Shown here one piece after another: positions 25,001 through 34,661 of a DNA stretch of 64,000 nt. Below the pieces are notes generated by a model. It was not told where the DNA came from and did no database searches. It saw only the letters and a list, made by a program, of their open reading frames with translations. Source of the DNA: UMGS1649 sp045611765 (GTDB lineage: Bacteria > Bacillota > Clostridia > TANB77 > CAG-465); the NCBI GenBank assembly GCA_045611765.1, contig JAZKXT010000003.1:1-64000 (forward strand), given 5' to 3'. Position numbers and translations under genes: made by a program. How positions within the stretch are numbered: the stretch's first letter is position 1; every line of letters starts with the position of its first letter.

Positions 25001-27232
25001 ATGATTGCAAAAGTACTTGTGGACAATACAAATAAAAAATTAAACAAAGTCTATGATTATTTAATTCAGCCTCAAGACGAGCCTTTAGCTGAGATAGGAA
25101 AAAGAGTATTAATCAATTTCGGCCAAGGTAAAGGAAGAGCGGTTGAAGGTATAATTGTAAAGATAGTATTAGATGGTGATGAAACGAATACAAAATTAAA
25201 ATATGTTTCTCAGATATTAGATACAGAAAGCTATTTAGACGAGAATAGACTAAAACTTGCTAAATGGATATCTAAAATGTATTTTTGCAACGTGTATACT
25301 GCTCTAAAATTAATGCTTCCATATTCACAAGATAAATTAAAAGAAAAAAATATAACAGGAAAACAAATAGCGGTGGTTAATTTGTGCGTGAGCCCTGAAA
25401 TTATTGAAAGAGACATTGAGAATAAGAAAATAACTAGTGCAAAACAGATAAAATTATTGAGAGAATTATCTTTGGTAAATAATATTCCGCTTGAAGATAT
25501 AATAAATTCACTTGGAGTATCTCGTGCTATTGTAAAAGCCGTAGAAGAAAAAGGATATGTTGAACTTTTAAAGCAGGATGTAAACATCATAGATTTTAAT
25601 AACGTTCAAAAAACGGAAAAACTTACTCCAACTGCAGAACAAAAAATAGTAATAGATAGCCTTATAGACAAACTAAACGAAGGTAAATTTAATGTTTCGC
25701 TTCTTATGGGGGTTACAGGCAGCGGGAAAACAGAGGTGTATTTACAAGCTATAGAGGAATGCTTGAGGTTAAATAAAACTGCAATAGTTCTAGTACCAGA
25801 AATTTCACTTACAACGCAAACAAAACGTAGATTTATATCTCGTTTTGGTGATGTTGTCTCTGTACTTCATAGTAAGATGACTGGACTAGAAAGACAGACA
25901 GAATATAAAAGAATAGTAAAAGGACAAGCTAAAATTGTAATTGGACCTCGTTCAGCGTTATTTGTGCCTCTGAAAAATATAGGCTTAATAATAATGGATG
26001 AGGAACATGATCCAAGCTATGTTTCTGGTTCAACCCCTAGGTACAATGCTAAGGAAATTGCAACAAGAATTGCATATATGGAAAATGCTGTTTTGCTACT
26101 TGGTTCTGCAACACCTGAAATTGGAACGATGTATAAAGCAAAAAGTGGCAAGATAGATTATTACGAGATGCTGAAAAGGCCAGAAAGTGCTCACATGCCA
26201 AGAATAGAAATAGTAGATATGAAACAAGAGGTGTTGAACAACAAATCTAGAATAATATCTAACACACTTAAAGAGGAAATAGAGAAAAACTTAAAAAATG
26301 GCGAGCAAACTTTTATATTTTTGAATAGACGAGGTTATTCTTCTTATGTTGTTTGCAAAGATTGTGGAAAGCCGGTACGTTGCCCTAATTGTGACGTAAA
26401 CCTTACGTACCATAAACAAAATGGCTTGTTACTTTGCCACTACTGTTCATATTGTGAAACTTTAAAAGACACATGTATGTACTGTGGAAGTGAAAACATG
26501 GTAGAAAGTGGTCTTGGAACTGAAAAAGTAGAGCAAGAAATAATAGAAACATTTCCTGGGATTAAGACTATAAGAATGGATATGGATACGACTGTTAAAA
26601 GAGGTTCGCATGAAGCTATACTAGATAAATTTAAAACGGAAAACATTGATGTATTAGTTGGAACGCAAATGATAAGTAAAGGTCATGATATAGAAAATGT
26701 AACACTTGTAGGTATCATTAATGCTGATCATAATATAGGAACAGATTACACGTCATCTGAAAGAAGTTTTTCAAACTTGCTTCAAGTTGCAGGTCGTGCT
26801 GGTAGAGGTAAAAAAGCGGGCCGTGTCATAATGCAAGCATACGATACAGACAATTATGTGCTAGATGCCGTATATAACAACTCATATAAATTCTTCTATA
26901 ATCAAGAAATTAAATTTAGAGAAATGGCACATTATCCGCCGTTTGTAGATATAGTTGTTTTAGAATTAAGTGGTAAGTATAGAGATGTTGTCGTAAATGA
27001 TGGTAAAAAAATATATGAAATGTTTGAGAAGAATAATACAGATAAAAGTATAACTGTTTATTCACCAAAGGTACCATATATTAGTAAGATAAATGGTAAG
27101 TATAGAGTGCAAATCGTTTTGAAGACGCATATAGATAATAAAGTTTTAGATAAAATCTATGAAAATCTTGATACATATGATAAAATAAAAAGCAGAAGTG
27201 TAAATATTGCGGTTATAAAAAATCCGGTATAG
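25001..27232 (+). CDS. priA: Primosomal protein N' (replication restart helicase)
   Basis: PriA recognises stalled forks and reloads the replicative helicase. The N-terminal 3'-DNA-binding domain (residues 1-110) is followed by the helicase with Walker A GVTGSGKTEVY, DEEHDPSY (motif II), GSATPE (motif III) and a C-terminal GTQMISKGHD / QVAGRAGRG. The zinc-binding insertion has CKDCGKPVRCPNCD, CHYC and CMYCGS: eight Cys. The 743-residue length is normal. GAGAGGGG lies before the ATG. It is followed by def and fmt, the conserved Firmicutes order. Confidence 0.97.
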   Translation: MIAKVLVDNTNKKLNKVYDYLIQPQDEPLAEIGKRVLINFGQGKGRAVEGIIVKIVLDGDETNTKLKYVSQILDTESYLDENRLKLAKWISKMYFCNVYTALKLMLPYSQDKLKEKNITGKQIAVVNLCVSPEIIERDIENKKITSAKQIKLLRELSLVNNIPLEDIINSLGVSRAIVKAVEEKGYVELLKQDVNIIDFNNVQKTEKLTPTAEQKIVIDSLIDKLNEGKFNVSLLMGVTGSGKTEVYLQAIEECLRLNKTAIVLVPEISLTTQTKRRFISRFGDVVSVLHSKMTGLERQTEYKRIVKGQAKIVIGPRSALFVPLKNIGLIIMDEEHDPSYVSGSTPRYNAKEIATRIAYMENAVLLLGSATPEIGTMYKAKSGKIDYYEMLKRPESAHMPRIEIVDMKQEVLNNKSRIISNTLKEEIEKNLKNGEQTFIFLNRRGYSSYVVCKDCGKPVRCPNCDVNLTYHKQNGLLLCHYCSYCETLKDTCMYCGSENMVESGLGTEKVEQEIIETFPGIKTIRMDMDTTVKRGSHEAILDKFKTENIDVLVGTQMISKGHDIENVTLVGIINADHNIGTDYTSSERSFSNLLQVAGRAGRGKKAGRVIMQAYDTDNYVLDAVYNNSYKFFYNQEIKFREMAHYPPFVDIVVLELSGKYRDVVVNDGKKIYEMFEKNNTDKSITVYSPKVPYISKINGKYRVQIVLKTHIDNKVLDKIYENLDTYDKIKSRSVNIAVIKNPV

Positions 27233-27269
27233 TGGTATAACTTGCAAAAAGCTAAAAGGAGAAAACAAA

Positions 27270-27815
27270 ATGGCAATTAGAAATATTAGATACGATAATG
27301 ACGAACTTTTAAGAAAACGTTCAAGAGAAATAGAGACAATAGATAATAAAATACGTGAGCTCGCCATGGATATGGTTGAGACAATGTATAAATTTGATGG
27401 TGTTGGTCTTGCAGCCCCACAAGTTGGTATTTTAAAGAGAATAATTGTAGTAGACATTGGTGATGGACCAATGGTATATATTAACCCTGTTATAAAGAAA
27501 TCGATTGGAACTCAAACGGGAGAGGAAGGATGTTTAAGTTCGCCTAATACATTTGGAAATGTAGACCGACCCGAGACGGTTGTTGTAGAAGCTTTTGATT
27601 TAGATGGAAAACAAATTAAAGTTAAAGCTAAAGGATTAGAAGCGGTTGTTTTAAGCCACGAAATAGACCATTTAGATGGTATACTTTTCTTAGATAAAGC
27701 ATATGATATATATACTTTAACCGAAGAAGAAATAGAAGAAGCTAGAAGACAAGCTGAACTTGAAGAACAAGCGAAAAATAACAAGAAAAAAGGAAAGAAT
27801 AAAAAGAAAAAATAA
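27270..27815 (+). CDS. def: Peptide deformylase
   Basis: It removes the formyl group from nascent protein N-termini and depends on a metal, usually Fe2+. The three family motifs are present: GVGLAAPQVG near residue 45, EEGCLSSP with the metal Cys, and HEIDHLDG with two metal His and the catalytic Glu. The C-terminus carries a ~35-residue acidic-then-basic extension ending in a Lys/Asn-rich tail (KKKGKNKKKK), unlike the compact core of about 150 residues. It is functionally coupled to fmt, the next gene, which adds the formyl group to initiator tRNA. Confidence 0.96.
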   Translation: MAIRNIRYDNDELLRKRSREIETIDNKIRELAMDMVETMYKFDGVGLAAPQVGILKRIIVVDIGDGPMVYINPVIKKSIGTQTGEEGCLSSPNTFGNVDRPETVVVEAFDLDGKQIKVKAKGLEAVVLSHEIDHLDGILFLDKAYDIYTLTEEEIEEARRQAELEEQAKNNKKKGKNKKKK

Positions 27816-27837
27816 TAGTAAGAGGTATTAAATAAAT

Positions 27838-28803
27838 ATGAAAAAACAAGATTTAAGAATTGTTTTTATGGGAACACCAGATTTTGCTAAAATTCATTTA
27901 GAGGCATTGGTGGAAAATAAATATAACGTAGTAGGCGTATTTTGTAGAGAAGACAAACCAAAAGGTAGAGGAATGAAAATGACTCCGCCGCCAGTGAAAG
28001 AATATGCTACTGAAAACAATATACCCGTCTTTCAACCAAACAAGGTAAAAGAAAATCCTGAAGTTATGGAAAAACTAAAAGAGTGGAACCCTAATTTAAT
28101 AATAGTTGTAGCGTATGGTAGGATTTTACCAAAAGAAATTTTAGAATATCCAAAGCATGGTGCAATAAATGTTCACGGTTCAATTCTTCCGAAATATAGA
28201 GGGGCAGCACCAATACAATGGTCTGTTATAAATGGAGATAGAGAGACTGGAGTTACGACTATGTATATGGATGAGGGAATGGATACGGGTGATATGATAA
28301 CTATATCTAGAATTCCTATAGAAAAAAACGACACCTATGAAACTGTTCACGACAAACTTGCTATAGTTGGTGCGAAGACATTATTATTAGATTTAGAAAG
28401 ACTTGTAGAAAATAATGGGATGTTAGATAGAACAAAACAACCAGAAGATTTTACAATAGCCCCCATGCTTTCTAAAGATAATTCGAGAATAGATTTTAAT
28501 GATACTGCGGATTCTATTTGCAGTTTAATACGTGGAACAAATCCATTTCCCGGAGCTTGGTGTAAACTTGACGAGACTAGAACATATAAAGTATACCAAG
28601 CAGAAAGAATAGATCATGAAGTAGATTACGAAGCTGAACTTGGTGAAATAGTATGTCTAAATGACAAAAAAGGACAGTTTATAGTAAGATGCAAAGATGG
28701 ATATGTAAACTTTATAAAACTAAAAGCTCCAGGTACAAGACTTATGACTGCAGCAGAGTATATTCGTGGCGGTAAAGTTAAGGTTGGAGAAAGGTTTAAT
28801 TAA
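27838..28803 (+). CDS. fmt: Methionyl-tRNA formyltransferase
   Basis: It formylates Met-tRNAfMet using 10-formyl-tetrahydrofolate. Visible are the N-terminal FMGTPDFA (residues 10-17), the catalytic stretch GAINVHGSILPKYRGAAPIQW with the conserved His, and DTGDM. The C-terminal OB-like domain binds tRNA. The 321-residue length is typical. AGAGG lies upstream of the ATG, 22 bp after def. In many relatives rsmB follows fmt; here it is absent and the operon ends at a hairpin at 28841. Confidence 0.97.
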   Translation: MKKQDLRIVFMGTPDFAKIHLEALVENKYNVVGVFCREDKPKGRGMKMTPPPVKEYATENNIPVFQPNKVKENPEVMEKLKEWNPNLIIVVAYGRILPKEILEYPKHGAINVHGSILPKYRGAAPIQWSVINGDRETGVTTMYMDEGMDTGDMITISRIPIEKNDTYETVHDKLAIVGAKTLLLDLERLVENNGMLDRTKQPEDFTIAPMLSKDNSRIDFNDTADSICSLIRGTNPFPGAWCKLDETRTYKVYQAERIDHEVDYEAELGEIVCLNDKKGQFIVRCKDGYVNFIKLKAPGTRLMTAAEYIRGGKVKVGERFN

Positions 28804-28840
28804 TCGTTATTAGAAATGAGAGAATATAAGAAAGATATAG

Positions 28841-28878
28841 CTACTTAGCGTAATTATAACGTTAAGTAGTTTTACTTT
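28841..28878 (+). terminator. Terminator after fmt
   Basis: CTACTTAGCG pairs with CGTTAAGTAG (one G-U) around a 9-nt loop, then TTTTACTTT. Confidence 0.75.
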
Positions 28879-28932
28879 GATTTTTTATTTATTAATTGTT
28901 ATTTTTATGTTAGGTATAATAGCTAATCTCCC

Positions 28933-28961
28933 TTGATTATTTCTGTTTAAAATTATATAAT
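28933..28961 (+). promoter_or_regulatory. Sigma-A promoter for rlmN-prkC
   Basis: TTGATT (28933-28938), 17-bp spacer, TATAAT (28956-28961), about 29 bp before the rlmN ATG. Confidence 0.75.
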
Positions 28962-28989
28962 ATATACGTATATTTGAAAGGGAATTATT

Positions 28990-30036
28990 ATGATAAATAT
29001 AAATGAATTAACATTAGAAGAATTGGGCGAATATATAGAATCAATTGGCGAGAAAAAGTTTCATGCAAAGCAAATATTTAAATGGATACATAGAGTTCAC
29101 GTAGACTCATTTGACGATATGACGGACATATCTAAATCGCTTAGAGAGAAACTTAAAGAAAATGCATATATATTAAACTTGGAAGTTTTGCAGGTTCAAG
29201 TTTCTAAAAAAGATGACACTCACAAGTTCTTAATTAAGCTTTCGGATGATAACGCAATAGAGTCGGTATTTATGAGATATAATCACGGCAATACGTTATG
29301 TGTGTCTACTCAAGTTGGATGTAAAATGGGCTGTAAATTTTGTGCATCCACAAAAAATGGTTGGACAAGACATTTACTTGCATCAGAGATAGAAGGACAA
29401 GTTATAGCTGTAGAGAAGTATATGAATGAAAAGATATCTAATATAGTATATATGGGTATAGGAGAACCACTAGATAATTACGATAATATGGTGAAATCCG
29501 TAAAACTAATAAACTGTCCGGAAGGATTAGGAATAGGTGCTAGACACATTAGTATATCTACTTCTGGTTTGGTTGAAAATATAAAAAGATTAGCAGATGA
29601 AAAGTTGCAAGCAACATTATCTATTTCTCTTCATGCTGTAACAGATGAAAAGCGTAAAGAAATTATGCCAGTAGCAAACAAATATAGTATAAAAGAGTTG
29701 CTAGATGCTTGCAAATATTATATAATGGTCACAGGTAGAAGAATAAGTTTTGAATTTGCTTTAATTGCCGGTGTAAACGATGATGAAGAAACGGCAAGAG
29801 CTTTAGCAAAACTACTTCGTGGTATGATAGCGCATGTAAATTTAATACCAGTAAATGAGATAGTAAATGGTAAGTTTAAGAAAAGCAAACCTGAGGACGT
29901 AGATAGATTTATGAGCATTTTAAATAGTTCTGGTCTTGTTGCAACAGTAAGACGTGAATTGGGGTCAGATATAGACGCGGCATGTGGACAATTAAGACAA
30001 AAACATCTAGAAAGTACACAAGAAAAAGAGAATTAA
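28990..30036 (+). CDS. rlmN: Dual-specificity 23S rRNA/tRNA adenine-C2 methyltransferase
   Basis: A radical SAM enzyme methylating A2503 of 23S rRNA and A37 of some tRNAs. The iron-sulfur motif C111-x3-C115-x2-C118 (GCKMGCKFCAS) is present, with the C-terminal catalytic Cys at C332 in DAACGQLRQ. The segment GARHISISTSG and HAVTDEKRKEIMPV are family-typical. RlmN rather than Cfr is supported by context: it lies in the conserved run before the PP2C phosphatase and PASTA kinase. Length 348 residues, normal. GGGAATTATTATG at the start. Confidence 0.95.
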   Translation: MININELTLEELGEYIESIGEKKFHAKQIFKWIHRVHVDSFDDMTDISKSLREKLKENAYILNLEVLQVQVSKKDDTHKFLIKLSDDNAIESVFMRYNHGNTLCVSTQVGCKMGCKFCASTKNGWTRHLLASEIEGQVIAVEKYMNEKISNIVYMGIGEPLDNYDNMVKSVKLINCPEGLGIGARHISISTSGLVENIKRLADEKLQATLSISLHAVTDEKRKEIMPVANKYSIKELLDACKYYIMVTGRRISFEFALIAGVNDDEETARALAKLLRGMIAHVNLIPVNEIVNGKFKKSKPEDVDRFMSILNSSGLVATVRRELGSDIDAACGQLRQKHLESTQEKEN

Positions 30037-30072
30037 GTATAAATATAACAAAGATAAAACATAGAAAAAGAG

Positions 30073-30798
30073 GTGTTTGGTATTTTTTACTCTGAAACTA
30101 ATGTAGGTAGAAAAAGAGAAAATAATGAGGACTATATGTTAACATATAGCCCGCGTCTTGGTGTGGATATGTATCTGGTACTTGATGGAATAGGCGGCGC
30201 AAATAGTGGTGAAGTAGCATCGAGAACAGCTGCAGAAAAGGTAGTAGAATATTACAAAGATCATATGCAAGATATGGCTAATATACAAGATGTCCTAAAA
30301 ATGGCAGTAAAATATGCAAATAGGTGCGTATATGAGATGAACAAGCAAAATAAAACATATAAAGACATGGGAACTACAATTTCTCTGTTATATGTTGATG
30401 GAAATGATGGATATCACATAAGCATAGGCGATACAAGAATATATGAAGTGTTTGAGGATAAAATCGAGCAAATTACAGAAGACGACACGTATGTAAACGC
30501 TTTAGTTAAGGATAATATAATTTCTAAGGAAGAAGCCAAAACTCACCCTGAAAGGCACGTGCTACTTAGAGCACTAGGGGTAACAAAGTCAATTAATTTT
30601 GAAGTAAACAAATTAGAAAATGTGTACGGTAGAAAGTTTTTAATTTGTACCGATGGATTGACGGGTGCAAATGCGGATAATGAAATTTTCGAATGCATAA
30701 AGGGTAGCGAAAAAGAAAAAATATGTACTAGGCTTATAAACCTTGCTAATGACAAAGGTGGCCATGATAATACTACGGTTATGTATATTGAAGTGTAA
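30073..30798 (+). CDS. prpC: PP2C-type serine/threonine phosphatase (PrpC/Stp)
   Basis: It reverses phosphorylation by the PASTA kinase encoded next. Metal-binding PP2C motifs are seen: NEDYM near the N-terminus, LDGIGGANSG (residues ~36-45), GDTRIYE and the late DNTTVM. The 241-residue length is normal. The start is uncertain. The GTG at 30073 overlaps the AGAGG ribosome site, so initiation slightly downstream at a rare codon (ATT at 30082) is possible; no ATG is available. The kinase begins 14 bp after the stop, so the pair forms one transcription unit. Confidence 0.93.
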   Translation: MFGIFYSETNVGRKRENNEDYMLTYSPRLGVDMYLVLDGIGGANSGEVASRTAAEKVVEYYKDHMQDMANIQDVLKMAVKYANRCVYEMNKQNKTYKDMGTTISLLYVDGNDGYHISIGDTRIYEVFEDKIEQITEDDTYVNALVKDNIISKEEAKTHPERHVLLRALGVTKSINFEVNKLENVYGRKFLICTDGLTGANADNEIFECIKGSEKEKICTRLINLANDKGGHDNTTVMYIEV

Positions 30799-30812
30799 GG
30801 GGGAAATAAAAG

Positions 30813-32810
30813 TTGAATCTAGTAGGTAAAACTTTAGGAAATAGATACGAAATGCTAGAAGAAGTTGGCATCGGCGGAATGGCAACGGTATACAAAGCAA
30901 GATGTAATTTATTAAATAGATTTGTAGCGGTTAAAGTATTAAAAGATGAATTTTCAAAAGATGCTGAATTTGTTAAAAGATTTAGAGCAGAAGCGCAGTC
31001 GGCTGCATCTTTGACACATCCAAATATAGTTTCTGTATACGATGTTGGTGAAGAAAACGGGATTAATTACATCGTAATGGAATTTTTAGAAGGAGACACT
31101 TTAAAAGATTTAATAGATAAAAAAGGCAAACTTTCTAATGAACAGACTTTAAAGTTTGCAAGTCAAATAGCATCAGCATTAGAAGCTGCTCACAGTGCTA
31201 AGATTATACATAGAGATATCAAGCCGCAAAACATAGTTCTAGCAAACAATAATACAATTGCTAAAGTTACAGATTTTGGAATAGCTAAGATGAGCTCTAA
31301 GGATACGATAACAAGCTCAGCTTCAACAATAGGTTCTGTACATTATTTTTCACCTGAACATGCGAAAGGGTGTTACATGGATGAAAAATCAGATTTATAT
31401 TCATTGGGGGTAGTAATGTATGAAATGGCAACAGGAGTGTTACCATTTAATGCAGACAGTCCAGTTACAGTTGCATTAAAACAAATTCAGGAAACGCCTA
31501 AATTTCCGAAAGAAGTTGTTCCAACTATTTCAAACATGTTAAATAATATAATAATGAAAGCGATGGAAAAGAACACTATAGATAGATATCAGACGGCGAC
31601 AGAAATGCTAGATGATATATTTGCTGCTATAAACAGTAGACAAGATATCGAGCAAACAAGAAGTAAAACTAGTGTTACCGGACATACTCAAGTGGTTCCA
31701 ATAATAGGCTTAAGAGATGATGTAACACCTTCTATTGGTGATGAAAACGCTTCGGAAGTAATTAGTTATAGAAGCATGGAAAGAAACGGAAAAACATTAG
31801 CGGATATTGAAAAAGAAGCAAACAGTGAATATAAAACAAGAAAAAAATCTAAGAAGAAAGTGTTAATTGCATTCATAATAATAGTGACTGTCGGAATACT
31901 TGGTTTGCTTGCATCAACATTAATTTATACTATAAATGAAAATGCTATAAAAAATGAAATTAAAGTTGAGATAGCACCAGCACTTGTCGGTCAAAAATAT
32001 GAGGACGTTAAGGCTCAATATGAAGCACTGGGATTAACGATATCTGTTAGTAAATATGAGGAAAGTTCAGAAGTAGAAGAAGGATATATTATATCTCAGT
32101 CTGTTAAAGAAGGTGACACACTAACATCAAACAAAATGGAAGTAGTCGTTAGCAAAGGTGTTAAGAAGATAGAGATGATAGATGTAGTAGGAAAAGACTA
32201 TACGGTTGCTAAATATGAACTTGAAGCGTTAGGCTTTGTACCTAAATTTAAATTTGTAATAAATGAAAAAGTTGCAAAGAATATGATAATATCTCAAGAC
32301 ATTAAAAAAGGAGAATTAATCCAAGTAGGTGCAACTATAAATATCGAAGTAAGTAACGGTAACGGTAAAGTACTAGTTATTGTTCCAAGTGTTATAGGAA
32401 ATTTAGAAGCGAAAGCAAAATCCGCGTTAGAGGATCAAAAATTAAAAGTAAGAGTATCTTATGCAAATGATATCAGCAAAGCGGATGGTGTTGTTATTAC
32501 TCAAAGTTTGAAGGAAAATGCGGAAGTAGAAGAGGGAACAACAATTGAACTTACAGTAAACAGACTAGAGAAAACGAAAACGGTTACAATTTCACTTAGT
32601 ACACTTGCAGAACAGATAGCAGAAGAAAGTGCGCATGTAAAGGTTACAGCACAAGTAGAAGGAGTAACGAATACGCTACATAATAGTACACATACTAAAG
32701 TAGAAGGTGTATTCCAAGATTTCACGATTGATGTGAATGGATTTACATCTGCTAAGTTAACAGTATATATAAATGATGAAATAAAAGAACAAAAAACGAT
32801 TGCATTTTAA
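30813..32810 (+). CDS. prkC: PASTA-domain serine/threonine protein kinase (PrkC/Stk)
   Basis: A membrane kinase that senses muropeptides or cell-wall fragments and signals inside. Kinase domain: G-loop GIGGMATVY, K in AVKVLKDEF, HRDIKPQN (catalytic loop), DFGIAKM and an SSASTIGSVHYFSPE activation segment with several phosphorylatable Ser/Thr. One membrane helix lies at about residues 350-372. Outside there are three PASTA repeats, each with Vxxx...GDxL-type endings, and a final beta-rich domain. 665 residues. The start is TTG at 30813 with GGGGGAA upstream. Unlike many Firmicutes, rsgA does not follow; pfkA does. Confidence 0.95.
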   Translation: MNLVGKTLGNRYEMLEEVGIGGMATVYKARCNLLNRFVAVKVLKDEFSKDAEFVKRFRAEAQSAASLTHPNIVSVYDVGEENGINYIVMEFLEGDTLKDLIDKKGKLSNEQTLKFASQIASALEAAHSAKIIHRDIKPQNIVLANNNTIAKVTDFGIAKMSSKDTITSSASTIGSVHYFSPEHAKGCYMDEKSDLYSLGVVMYEMATGVLPFNADSPVTVALKQIQETPKFPKEVVPTISNMLNNIIMKAMEKNTIDRYQTATEMLDDIFAAINSRQDIEQTRSKTSVTGHTQVVPIIGLRDDVTPSIGDENASEVISYRSMERNGKTLADIEKEANSEYKTRKKSKKKVLIAFIIIVTVGILGLLASTLIYTINENAIKNEIKVEIAPALVGQKYEDVKAQYEALGLTISVSKYEESSEVEEGYIISQSVKEGDTLTSNKMEVVVSKGVKKIEMIDVVGKDYTVAKYELEALGFVPKFKFVINEKVAKNMIISQDIKKGELIQVGATINIEVSNGNGKVLVIVPSVIGNLEAKAKSALEDQKLKVRVSYANDISKADGVVITQSLKENAEVEEGTTIELTVNRLEKTKTVTISLSTLAEQIAEESAHVKVTAQVEGVTNTLHNSTHTKVEGVFQDFTIDVNGFTSAKLTVYINDEIKEQKTIAF

Positions 32811-32854
32811 TAAAATAAACATAATAAACATAATAAACATAAGGAGGAAATAAT

Positions 32855-33931
32855 ATGCTAAAGAAAATAGCTATAATGACAGCTGGAGGCGATTGCCCTG
32901 GATTAAACGCTGCAATAAAGGCGGTAGTAATGAGTGCAAACCAATTAGGAATAGATGTGGTTGGAATTATTGATGGATACAAAGGATTTGTTGAGGGATA
33001 TTATAAAGACTTGACACCTGAAAGTGTAGAAAATATTGAACATTTAGGTGGAACTGTTTTAGGTTCTTCTAATAAGGAATGCCCGTTCTATTATCTAGTC
33101 GACAAGAAAACAATGAAATACGAAGACAAGACGGACGAGGCTATAGCTAATTTGAGAAAATTAGGAGTAGAAGGTCTTATAGTAATAGGTGGAGATGGAA
33201 CGCTAGATTCAGCTAGAGTAATAAACGAAAGAGGTCTGGCTACAATAGGAATACCAAAAACTATAGATAATGATATGGCGGCAAGTAATCCTACTATTGG
33301 TTTTGATACTGCGGTAAGCAATGTTGTAGAAGGAATATCCAGAATAAGAAGTACTGCAGACTCTCATAGAAGAGTTATAGTTGTTGAAATAATGGGAAGA
33401 ACATCAGGTTATCTTACTCTTTATGGAGGCTTTGCATCTGGTGCGGATATAATACTTCTGCCGGAACAAGATTACGATTTAGAAAAAGTTTGTGAAAAAA
33501 TACAAGAAATTACAAAATACAGAAGGTCAGCTATTGTTGCGGTTGCAGAATCAGCCAAAGAAGTTGGCAAAAGTGAGGTTATAGCTAAACTTTTAAACGA
33601 CAGTTTTGAGCAAAAAAGATATGGTGGCATAGCTGAAAAATTAGCAAGCCAAATAGAAGAAAAAACAGGAATAGAAAGTAGACATGTTGTTTTAGGTCAT
33701 ACTCAAAGAGGTGGTAGGCCAACTCATGCCGACATCATAACAGCTTCACAACAAGGTAATTATGCGTTTAATTTGCTTGTAAATGGAGAATCTGGTTATA
33801 TTGTTGGTATGGACGGTGAGGAAATGAAAAGAATGGAATTCCCTAAAGAGAGAATACCAAGACTTTTAGATATAGAAACTAATCCACTAGTAAAAACAGC
33901 AAAGGCAACGGGTGTATTTTTTGGAAGATAA
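32855..33931 (+). CDS. pfkA: 6-phosphofructokinase
   Basis: It phosphorylates fructose 6-phosphate to the 1,6-bisphosphate, the committed glycolytic step. The donor-binding GGDCPGLNAAIKAV (residues ~11-24), GGDGTLDSA, catalytic PKTIDNDM and substrate-binding EIMGRTSGYLTLYGG are seen. The Gly in GGDG points to ATP rather than PPi (usually GGDD), but at 358 residues it belongs to the longer mixed-substrate group III, so the donor is not certain. AAGGAGG precedes the ATG, after a short run of ataaacata direct repeats (about 32811-32838) in the spacer after prkC. Confidence 0.92.
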   Translation: MLKKIAIMTAGGDCPGLNAAIKAVVMSANQLGIDVVGIIDGYKGFVEGYYKDLTPESVENIEHLGGTVLGSSNKECPFYYLVDKKTMKYEDKTDEAIANLRKLGVEGLIVIGGDGTLDSARVINERGLATIGIPKTIDNDMAASNPTIGFDTAVSNVVEGISRIRSTADSHRRVIVVEIMGRTSGYLTLYGGFASGADIILLPEQDYDLEKVCEKIQEITKYRRSAIVAVAESAKEVGKSEVIAKLLNDSFEQKRYGGIAEKLASQIEEKTGIESRHVVLGHTQRGGRPTHADIITASQQGNYAFNLLVNGESGYIVGMDGEEMKRMEFPKERIPRLLDIETNPLVKTAKATGVFFGR

Positions 33932-34001
33932 GCTACATGGGAAGTTGACAGTATTGTTGACTTCCTAATTTGTCAAATTCAAACAAGAGGAGAAAAAGTT
34001 T

Positions 34002-34631
34002 ATGAAAAAGATTAATATTGATATATTATTGCTTACAAGTGTAATGTGTTTACTACCGATACTTTTTGGTCTTTATTTTTATTTGGATTTGCCGGATTAT
34101 ATAGCAGTACACTTTAATATAAACAATCAGCCGGATGGATTTATGCCGAAGGAAATGTTTGTATTCGGGTTGCCGCTAATAATGATGTTTACGCAAATTT
34201 TTATATGTATTATTATGGATTTGAAAAGTACAGACACAAATAATAAGAGCGTATTGATGTACAAGTTAATGATACCTGTTATATGTGCTATACTATACGT
34301 GGTTATCATACTATTTGCAATGACATATGGTATAAATATTGGGAAGATTACAGCTGTTATATTAGGTGTAATGTTTGTTGCAATTGGAATAGATTTGCCC
34401 AATGCTGATGATGCGCATTTGAATTTCCCTAGGATTAAAAACGAACAAGTTTATCTAAAGACAAAAAAGACGTTTGGTATTGTTATTATTATAGATGGAT
34501 TACTTTCTCTAATTTGCGCGTTGGTTAATGAACGATTGTTAGTAGGTGTAGTACTTTTGCTTGTAATTCAATCAATGGTTTTGCTATTTTATACAGCTTG
34601 GTTCAACGGCAAGGAAGAGGCAAAGAAATAG
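34002..34631 (+). CDS. DUF1648/SdpI-like membrane protein
   Basis: A 209-residue protein with about six membrane spans. The start matches DUF1648: LPDYIAVHFNINNQPDGFMPKEMFVFGLPL, with the family signature P-x3-A-x-H-F-x-x-x-G. In Bacillus the related SdpI confers immunity to the SdpC toxin and represses through SdpR, but many DUF1648 proteins have no known role and no sdpR or sdpC gene is nearby. AGAGGAG lies before the ATG. It probably begins a short unit with the following DUF4085-like gene, 30 bp downstream. Confidence 0.8.
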   Translation: MKKINIDILLLTSVMCLLPILFGLYFYLDLPDYIAVHFNINNQPDGFMPKEMFVFGLPLIMMFTQIFICIIMDLKSTDTNNKSVLMYKLMIPVICAILYVVIILFAMTYGINIGKITAVILGVMFVAIGIDLPNADDAHLNFPRIKNEQVYLKTKKTFGIVIIIDGLLSLICALVNERLLVGVVLLLVIQSMVLLFYTAWFNGKEEAKK

Positions 34632-34661
34632 CAAAGAAGTTAATAATATGGGGGAATAGTT

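Noticed and set aside
32811..32838. Short ataaacata repeats as a phase-variable tract
   Set aside because: Only about three units lie between prkC and pfkA, outside any promoter or coding frame.
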